Shown: piece by piece, positions 54,702 to 64,000 of the stretch
Position numbering within the stretch: the stretch's first letter is position 1
Layout of the letters: every line of letters starts with the position of its first letter
Source: Diprion similis
Taxonomy: Eukaryota; Arthropoda; Insecta; Hymenoptera; Diprionidae
DNA: 64,000 nucleotides
Direction: 5' to 3'
NCBI RefSeq assembly: GCF_021155765.1
Contig: NC_060106.1
Location: 9,307,501-9,371,500 of the forward strand
Position numbers and translations under genes: made by a program
Notes under the pieces: generated by a model
The model's database searches: none
What the model saw: the letters and a program-made list of their open reading frames with translations, nothing else
Told to the model about the DNA's origin: nothing

Positions 54702-57050
54702 CCTCAAATTTCATATTCCACGCAACCAAACATACGAAAGACTTAATTCTTTATAATTTTTCATCAACTGGTATAGGGTAGATCGATTTTGCATATAAAA
54801 TTATGTAACATATTAAAAATATTGTGTAGAAAGATATGTATATATATTTTATCAGAAAAGTATTATCTGTTGTAGATTAAATTTGAATGTTAGAAAAGTA
54901 TCTACAGGGAATTAAAATGATACGGATAAAAAGCGAAAACAAACATGTAGTTTAGTACAACTATTTAACATTAATAGAATTTTTACATAAATTTGGCTTC
55001 CAAAAATTTCCGTGTTATGCTGAAAGTGCATTGCGAAAATATGACGGGATTTTACTTTCAGAAAGGATATGGTATCTTTTTGGTACATTTTGAGAAATTT
55101 TCATGTGAGCTACATACACACTCTGCAAGTTTGCGATGTAAACTGAAATTATCTGCTTTTCTCCTTTTTTTTTTTTTGCGAATGCTGATTTGACGAAAAA
55201 GAACTGTTCAGTTTTAGACCTAGATATTATACTTGGTATAAATTTTCGGACAGCTTGTACTTTGAGAGTTCATAATACCTGAGACAAAGTGCGTATATTT
55301 AGTAAATAAGTAAATTAGACTTAAGAAATAAAAAATACGAAACAACCGCGAAAGAATAATCTTACGGTTGACAGGTGTAGATCTATTATTATTCACACTA
55401 TTACCTATTTTTAGGTATAAACATTAACGCGTACATATTTTAAGACCAAAGATATTATATTGAATATTATGTATAAAATTATACATAAGCTTAGTGATAA
55501 ATGTTAGTGTAATGATTATATTTTTTTTCCGTGGCTCAGTATACATACATATACATATAATTAGCTCGCCAATGACCAAACGATATAAGTCTACTATTCA
55601 AAAAATATATACATGTATTATAATGCAAAGAATTAGTTTTCATTTGTCGAAATTAAATAAGAAATGTTTTTATTACCAATTTACCGCAATGTAGGCTTAC
55701 TTAACAGTCACGAGATGAAACTGAGCCAAAAATGTTTATGGTGAAATTACTCATATGCTTAAAATTTCGGCGCTCGATCATGGCATATTTGCCGCTCTGA
55801 AATATTTGTTAGGAACTGATAGATTTTTATCCCCAGTTTGAATTGTCAACTGTATTTAAAAGCTGTGTAAATTTTGCATTGATTTTGCGCGAAAGTTACA
55901 GGAGTGCAATCATGAAAAAAAATATTGTACAAACTTGTGACTGAGGGGCTGTGATGTGTTGCATTGAATTCAACTAAGTGCGGTGGCTAATTCTTGACGG
56001 ACGTTGGTCTTATCTGAAATTACACATTATCAAAACACATTCGTTTCACGAGGTCAAACCTTTAATCATTCCGTATAATCTTACGTTTTTCACTCATTTG
56101 TCTAGGGTAAACAAATGATATTTTGCACCGGAATTGTATATGTTCGTGTTCAATATTCCACCATCAAGAGTTCCATTAGTATTGGATACAATAAACTCGT
56201 ATCATACTTCGGCTACAGCTTACTTACTTTGCTAAAAAGTTCCTCCGAAGCTTGTGTGCATTTTCACGCAATTGCGTAACCGATCACGATTGGTATTTTA
56301 TTACTCGTATATGGGCAGATATGAATTATAAATGGACGAACATTCCAAAGACTAATCTTGTCTGACGGGAAAACAAGCATATCCGTGTTAACTGTTCAGT
56401 AAATGAAAAACAAGTAAAACATAATAATTGAGCAACTGTAGTTTTTAACACTGGTTGCGATAAGCGCGTGATATTTTCGTAGTGAAGTATGGTATGTAAC
56501 AAGGGATACACAGATTAATCGCTTGTTTAATACTTTGAGTAGTTTTGCATTTTTTATTGATAAAAATACATGCATTTATTTGTCTCTACGTACTACATGA
56601 ACATGAGTCAAAAATAATTATTTTTCTTTATATAAATCTGTACATCTCTTGGCATATAGTAGATTTACATACACGATAGGGGAATAACAATAACTTAAAA
56701 TTAAACGATAATTGTAAATGATGAAGAATAAATTCTAAATAATTAGGTATCTTCGTTGTGTAAAATAGAAAATACATTTTTTTTTACACTCCAAAGTCGG
56801 TGGTTTATAAAATAATGTTCCGAGTAACCACTCAAGAATCCTATTTTAATAATTGTAAACTTAATAAACGAAATATGTATTCGAAAATCCACAGATTTTG
56901 ATCCAATGTTAATACATTTTTGTTAAGTATTTGCGATATGTATGAGTGATCTGTTATATGAGTAAATGATTTTCAACTTTCACGAAGCCACAGTTTTCGT
57001 ATTTCAGTTAGCAGTGGAAAATTTAAACGGCAACATGCTGCGCGACATGT
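54702..57050. other. AT-rich stretch between the zinc-finger and channel genes
   Basis: The genes converge here. I see only 3' UTR-like sequence, T- and A-rich runs and short chance open frames (for example 54993-55193 and 56966-57163). Confidence 0.45.
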
Positions 57051-60000
57051 TCAATTTTGTCCGATATATAATCGTAATGTATTATCGTTTTCAATTTCGT
57101 ATAGATCTGTCGGTATGCTGCTGGAAAGTAAACAAGCATGTCCTTCCAATCGTCGTATCGTAGCGTGAGAACCTCGACAATCGTGGCGGCACGATAAGTG
57201 TGAGTGTGACTTATCTATATTCAACAAAAAGTGCAACTTTATCACTTTAAAGTACGAATATCTCGCTGTCGTAATTCTTACATCCGGAATGAATCCTTGA
57301 TGTAAACCAAAGTACTCCTTTGCCTGGAGAGTTGCGCAGACGGTATACATCCTCGCTCCTAAATTCGCCAAGACTTCTACGGCTCCGCGTTGAATGAAGT
57401 ACATTGTTGAGTTGCAGTCTCCTTCTTGTACAATAAAATGAGTTGGAAAGAAAAGCCGTCTTCTCATCTTGCCACAAAGTTGTCGCAGTAGATCTTCGTG
57501 GCATCCTCTTAAGATGTTGTTCTGGAATAATTTATTGACGTTACACCGTGACCGATATTTCACAATTATTCAATAACGCCTTCTTTAAGTCTGTACCCAC
57601 CTCAAAAAGATGTTTTCCATATGCAGCGACCATTATCTCTTCACTTATCGATGCTGGTGCTTCGGCCAAAAGTGCTGGCTGACTGCACCCTCTCTCGAGG
57701 ATCCACAAATTTTTAGCATATCCCAAAGCTTTCTCGACAAGGGGATACGATATTTGACCGTCCTTTAAGTAATCTTTCATTATCGACATTGCGGTGTCAT
57801 ACTTAGTCAGCGTGTAAGAGTAATTTTGTACAACGTTAGAAACGTCTCCCATAAACATAGCGACGACGGGTACCATAGACACAGACATAATCGAGCAGAA
57901 GATTATTTCTTTTACAGTTCCCGGTCGTATGTCGCCAAATCCTGTGGTTGTTACCACGGCAACAATGAAATAGATCGAACAGATGTAGGGATATTGACAG
58001 TTTGACTTGACGATCCATGATTCTGGAGAACACTGCGTTGGACAACCAATCAAGTACCAAACGCATGCCAGTATGTGTAAAAGTAACGTGAAACTACATA
58101 TCATACTAGCAAGCTTTGTCGCCAACATGTTTACGTTTAGCTTTTCATACTTCTTTGTGAAAAAAAGATACAAATGTCTAGCGCGCAACAGTCGTCTCAT
58201 GCAAAGGAATTTGTACCAAAATATTCTAGAACTGGTCGCGGAAAGGCAGAGTACTTCGATAGGGACTATGCTCAATGCATCCAAATAGAATTGCATCTCT
58301 TGCAGTGTCCGAGCACGTATTAAAGTAATATTGTCGACAATGTCGCCACTGTCATCGTGATATTCGGTATTGTAGGCCAGAAACAGGATGACCAAAGTCA
58401 GTACGTCTAGGGCGAGTCCGGCGAAAAAAAGTAGAGGAACGAAAGTTTGAGTGAATGAAAATTGATAAGATGTCAGTAGGCTGGTCAGATATGCGATTGG
58501 CACTTTCAACACTGAGACTCTCTGATACGTGACTGGAAACCAAGCTTTTTTGTAAGAGTCGTTTTTCTTTTTTTTCGTGTCTTCCTCGTCGGAAAATCTT
58601 GGTACATAGCCCATATTTTGCAAGACGTAAATTTTAAACTGCTTCTTCACTGAGGGATAACCTCTGGCCAAATCGTAGAAGTTTGTCGTTGATATTATCA
58701 GAGTGTCCACGTGTTTTGCAGCTACGATGGTCATCATGTACCTAAATTACGATAAACAAGAACCTTGCAATACACGTTTATGATCGTCATTACGCTATTG
58801 TTTCTAATCCTTTTATGGGTATTGCTGATAAAAACTTTTACACTAATGATGAAGATCTTGTGAAAATGTACGTAGAATTCACGCCTGTCAAAAGGTTGGT
58901 GGGACGTGTTCGTATCTCACCTGGTTGATGGGCTGTTGTCAATATTTCCGAATATGCTACCTCTTCGTAATTTACAAAATAGAGTACCGTCGGGACCGAT
59001 AACGTCAACTTCTCCGCGATGTACTATGTACATGTGGGATACAATGTCATTTTTTTTAACGATTTCGCTACCCTTCAAAAAATAAAGCATTTCCAAACTG
59101 GTTGCAAGCTGTCGCGTGAAACCCTTTTCAACGCCGGTGAAAGCAGGTACGACGGAAATAGTTTGTTCGTACAATTGAAGCATCACATCTTGTCTCAGCG
59201 CGTGATGAAATTTGTTGAAAATCGCATGAGTCTCTATGCCATGTGTTCGCCACCACATATTCTCGAAGTGCTTTATTGCCTTGTCTTGAATCACCTTCGG
59301 TATGCGTTCCATCTTCATGAATGTCACCAAGTGTCGCATGCGCTCTTGATATAACATCAAGTTTCGATTTACATTCGCTTTGCCACTCGATACGACGACG
59401 ATTATATACGTGAAAATCAAATAACCGACGATTATGACCAACGCCGTGTACAACATTTCGTCCTCATCCTAAACCAGGTGAACTCAGTTCAAAAAAATTT
59501 AACCGTTAATTTACTGCTGACAGAATATTTCACGAAATTGTCTTACATGCGCAGTTATGTCACCAAATCCGATACAGTAGGATGTGGATACCATCCAATA
59601 TACCGCTGTCAGGTAGAGATTGATTGAGTTCTGCATTGAGAAATAGAAAGAATTTTCACTGTGACCGATCCAAGATTCCTTGCTGTATTCCACGTAAATT
59701 GTACCATCCGGTCGTTCCCAATAGGTACAAGTAAATGCGATTGACAAAGCAGCTAAGACGTTGATAAAAATGTAAGCTACCGGTAAGAATTTAAAGAAAT
59801 TTAAGGTGAGTGTCGATCGAGCCAAGTTTGACTCGTGCAGCAGCAACGGTGATGGCAGTCTGTTGGACAACAGGAATTACGTGACTCGTGTGTTTTATTT
59901 TTAGTATATTTTGGCTATTCGTCGAGCATCGTTGAAAGATAATTTTTTTTACAAATTTACCTATAGAGTTGCATGATCTTGTTGAGAACCGATATTTCGT

Positions 60001-63000
60001 TTATGGAAAAACTGATCTGTTTCGCTCCATCGGCATGTATTGTTGGTTGATGTTGTACCATATAAAGTGGTAGAGCCCCCAAGAAATCTACAGCGAAGCT
60101 GTGAGTCAAGTAGTGTTTCGCCGTTGCCAGAGGATGGCTGATTAATAGACCTTCATCGTTGTAGTAACAGACGTGCAAACGTATGTATATATCTAGAAAG
60201 GCTAGTATGTCCAAGACGAATGCTATCCAAACAATCCCTCTGAATTGCAGAGAGCTGTATGTTAAAGATGGGAAAATAAATCCGCTCAGTAAAGCAGACG
60301 TCACACGGCATGTCTGTAATATTATTAATTCACGAATGTCGGTAAATAATGAATGTCGCGGTGAAATATGTGGAAAAATTATGTCACCGACTAATCTAGT
60401 CTCACCTCCCAAAATTGAATGAAAGGACCGTTCGGTGTGATGGTCCTTGACATTAGCATGTATTGTATAAATTGCAACACTCCTAAGTCTTGGAAGGGTC
60501 GAGTGTAATCCATATTCACGTCGTGCTTTCGTCGCTTTGTGAATTTGATCCAGCTTATGTCAAGGTGGTCGGTGTAATCTTGAGACTCGATAGCTGATCG
60601 GCTAAAATTCAGTTTTCGAACCAAGTTGGAGTTTCTGACTACCTGGATTAATGCTGCGGAATAAAGCAGGAATATGACCATCGTTGGGTGAATGAGAGTT
60701 TCTAGATTTTATGTACTCACCAGAAAAATGTTCGTAGCTTTTTTTGTCACTTGAAAAGATTTTCTGCAAACTCGAATGCGATATTCTAATCAGCTTCAGG
60801 TGCGTCACACTTCTGATATCTTGCATCGAAGGTTTTCCCAACAGCATTTCAATAACCCCAAAAAATTCCTTAGGACCCAATGTTTTCTTGTCTCGATTAG
60901 TCAGCACTGATGTAGCTTCGCAGTAACCTTCTTGTATGATATAAAATTCTCGATACATCTCGCCGGCGTACGACACTATCTCTCCTGCATTTCATAACGG
61001 TCAAGTTTTATGTTATAAAATAACAAGTAGCGCAAGCTGAAAGATAAGAAAAGTTTTCACCTGGCGGTAGAACGTAGATCTCAACACAATCTGCAAGGTC
61101 GGTTATCGTCTCGTCGTTTAGTTCTTGTAAAATGGGGACTGACCTCAGCATCTCACCGTGCATGGCAATGAGCAATCTTCTATTCATATTGGGCGACAAA
61201 TCCGCGAATAAAGGAATATCGTTCATTATCTTGTATCCTTGATCAGTTTGCCATTGGAGGTCCAAATAGCTGTATACTCGTTTTTGAATAACCTCCGGTA
61301 TGTCATTTTCCTCCATAAATTTTTTCATCACAAAGACGATCTCCTTGTACGCAACTTTGTCGAGAGTAGAGAGCATCAGCGTTGCCGAACAATCGGATAC
61401 CAAAGCGTTGAATAGAAGAGCTCCGATTACCTGAATATTCTCAATGTTAAACGACATAGCGGAGACATTGAAACTACAATTTACGACATTGAACGTACCA
61501 AGAAAAAAAACATGGTAATCATCTCTTGCAAAGTACTGGCGTTAATGTCTCCATAACCGGTCTGCGAAAGCACTTGCAAAGCATAGTAAAAGCTTAGTAG
61601 ATAAACAGGGCTGTTTATCATGTTGGCTTCAGAATTTTGAGTTAGGATCTGATCGTACCAGCTGCCCGTTACGCAATTTTCGTAAAAACATGCTTGCGTA
61701 TAAAAAATCGCTCCGATCCAATACGACCCAAACACCAAACACAACAAGTATTTTGCCATTCTGATGATCTTTATATTGACATTCAGACTTTTCTCCAAGT
61801 CACTGATAGCTCGAAACACGACGTGCACTTTCAATACACGATTCAATAGAAAAATAGTCCCAACACGTCCACTGGTGTAGAAGCTCATATAAAACGCAAC
61901 CTCTTTAGCCGGAAAAACGGCTAATATGTCGAGTAGAAATCGGAACTGCCTTATTTTCATCGCAGTTATCTTTTTCACCTGAAACACGTTTTTATTTTCA
62001 AGTCGTTCTGACGAATATTTAATGAATACTGGAGAAATACACACCTCTACAAGTACGTCACGAGTCAAGTCGATAGCCGTTGAAATTTGCACGTAAATAT
62101 CCAAAATGTATAAAACATCTATAATGACTCTGATAGTTAGCAGATCATCAGTCATGTAACGCTTGAAGCATGCGAAGTATGGATAGAGAATTGCAGCGAT
62201 CAGAACAGCGAACACAATCACGCTTTGCCAGAGTGTTAGAAATAACGTGTTGGGGGTTAAAATCCAGGGCCATTCGGTTTTTATGCAAATATCGTATCGG
62301 GCGACGGCTGCTTCGGTCGCCATTATGTACATGTCAACTGTAACAGTACAATTTCGAGTCATTCCATAAGTTTGACATCTCTCAGTTTTATCACATATTT
62401 CGATTGTAATCCACGCACCAGTGTCCTGCGGATTGAATTCTGGGCTTAATGGATACGTATTTATCTGACATACGGTATTGTCAGTTTTTTGCTTCTTGCG
62501 AAGTTGATTTTTGAAGATTTTCAACGGCTTTCTTGGCGAGGAATAGCCAAGATTGATATCGTGCAAAGCTCTTTCTACCGCATTTTCTTGCGCTCTGAAT
62601 GTTACGATTCGTTTTTTCGTGTAATCCAAGCGATCTGACACTCTGTAAAGAGATAATTTTCCTGATCATACACGATTTTTGACAACAGAAAGCTTGCGTC
62701 TATCTCCTCGTTTCATCTTCACTCGTGTATAATGTTAAACTCGATAATCTTAGAACTAAAATTACGTATACAAACCTGCGATTCATTTCCACGTAAATAT
62801 CGTGAAACAAATTATTGTGTGCAAATAAAGTGGCTTTGTGGACAACTTGAAGTTCGCAGGACGTCGCGGCGACAACTTGACTTTTGCATTCAATATTTAG
62901 TAGCAACGCTGCATCACCGAGTATCGTACCAGCCGTCAAATTTAGTATCGAACTCTCGTTGTCATCCGACGATAAAATCTGTTCATTACGTATTCATAGA

Positions 63001-64000
63001 GTTTTAGTCAAAGCGTGTATGTACTATGTATGTACCTCATAAATAAACATCGATAAGCTTCCCAACTTTCAACTTTTCAACGATGCGGTTCCATAGATGA
63101 TATGGAAACAATATAGGTATACGGTAAATCGTGTGATAAAACGGTACAATTTTGCTCAGCGTCGAAATTTTCTTACGTGAATTCTATAAAAATTCACTAT
63201 TCTTGTTGTCACGTCTATGTTACGTAAACTTTCTTTTCTACCTACTGTCTTACTGCATTATTGTATTAAATACTCACACTGATATTTCCTCGAACCACAT
63301 ATATCATACGATCAATGGGGCTTCCTTTCGTGTATATAATATCACCGCAGTTGTAGTATTCATTGCGTGTTCTCATTGAGAGATCTCGCAAGTATGCCGA
63401 AGGCAGGCCACGTAGCATTACAGACTGGCGAAATAAACAGTGCAGTGCTGTTACACATGGTTTCTCGATTGGAGTCTATCAATGTCGCTCTTTTATGGTC
63501 AGTATGTAATTAGCTCATGTCGAATTTAGCACGACGTGTGATAATCAGAACGCGTTTCTTACGTCTTGCTAATCCTTGGGAAAATTATACAACGTAATAA
63601 AGTAGGAGAAAAATGAGTTTTTTTTTATAAAAATTACTCTTATGAATGCCAAATAGTAGCGGTCCAAGTAAATTTCCTTTTGCAGCGTCAACGGTAAGTC
63701 CGCAAACATTTCAGATGCACTGATTGCTTTTTTGTACTTCCAGAAAGATTTGTGAAACTCGATTACACCCTCCCGCATGTCCTTCGATACTTTAGCTTGC
63801 ACCTGAAATATAATAACTTGCTGTCGTTTACGAAACAAAACACTTTTCGTTTTCTAGTATTTTTTTCACATGAAATTATAGACTCCGACATGCGTTAAAA
63901 ATCAGGCATTTATCGGTGTGCAGTTTAAGTTAAAAAGACGAACGGTTATTACATATTACCAAAGTTTCTGTGATAAGGTGGAGCTTGTTCCGGAATTCCG
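57051..64000 (-). CDS. Multi-unit CNG/HCN-like potassium channel in one chain, tetraKCNG-like (5' end outside window)
   Basis: Fourteen in-phase coding segments run from the right edge to a stop at 57051: 64000-63960 (partial), 63802-63638, 63424-63278, 62978-62776, 62642-62045, 61978-61499, 61430-61061, 60984-60721, 60653-60406, 60313-59961, 59859-59547, 59468-58921, 58741-57601 and 57521-57051, about 1780 residues. They encode the C-linker and cyclic-nucleotide-binding-like domain (CNBD) of one unit, then three complete units of six membrane helices, pore, C-linker and CNBD. The selectivity filters are SQTGYGD (near 61550), YCIGFGD (near 59565) and TTTGFGD (near 57935), all potassium-channel type. 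Each CNBD is spliced straight into the next unit with no start or stop, for instance across the 67-base intron at 60720-60654. A fourth pore upstream of the window would complete a tetramer in one polypeptide. The CNBDs have weakly conserved ligand-binding cassettes. S4 charge is strong only in the last unit (RIFWYKFLCMRRLLRAR). Confidence 0.88.

Overview
The window is nuclear DNA from an insect. Genes are split by short GT-AG introns, intergenic DNA is AT-rich, and the gene content is animal and specifically insect: an oskar gene, a ZAD zinc-finger gene and WASP. The presence of oskar, compact introns and the gene mix fit a holometabolous insect, most likely a hymenopteran outside the bees. 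The exact lineage is inference. There are no operons and no rRNA, tRNA or CRISPR features that I can support.

Layout. At 0.8-6.0 kb (+) lies a peroxisomal ABCD half-transporter. At 8-16.3 kb is a cluster of four small, secreted, apparently related proteins of 78-112 residues. Each has a tiny first exon that cuts the signal peptide at a phase-0 intron. At 18.4-21.7 kb (+) is a secreted cysteine-rich protein with VWC-like repeats. At 23.3-29.8 kb (-) is oskar, the germ-plasm organiser, with its N-terminal LOTUS domain at 28.1-29.8 kb and its SGNH-hydrolase-like OSK domain at 23.3-24.75 kb. Head-to-head with oskar is a divergent GAPDH paralogue (30.3-32.5 kb, +), followed by the ordinary GAPDH gene (34.7-36.1 kb, +). 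Then come Reps (EH-domain endocytic adaptor, 38.0-41.5 kb, -), WASP (43.1-46.2 kb, +), a possible three-exon small gene (48.9-49.7 kb, -), a ZAD/poly-Q/C2H2 zinc-finger gene (51.0-53.8 kb, +), a small element with inverted ends (54.4-54.7 kb), and from 57.05 kb to the right edge (-) one gene encoding several complete ion channels in a single chain.

Three points deserve attention. The oskar gene carries a normal LOTUS and OSK pair, but the join between linker and OSK exons is unclear and suggests an additional LOTUS-only product. The right-hand channel gene joins at least three full six-helix/pore/CNBD units and part of a fourth in one spliced reading frame, the layout of tetraKCNG-type potassium channels. 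The small secreted family is visible mainly through its gene structure and would be easy to miss.

All exon limits come from reading splice sites and frames by eye. They are consistent in phase unless stated otherwise, and a few limits may be off by one or two bases.
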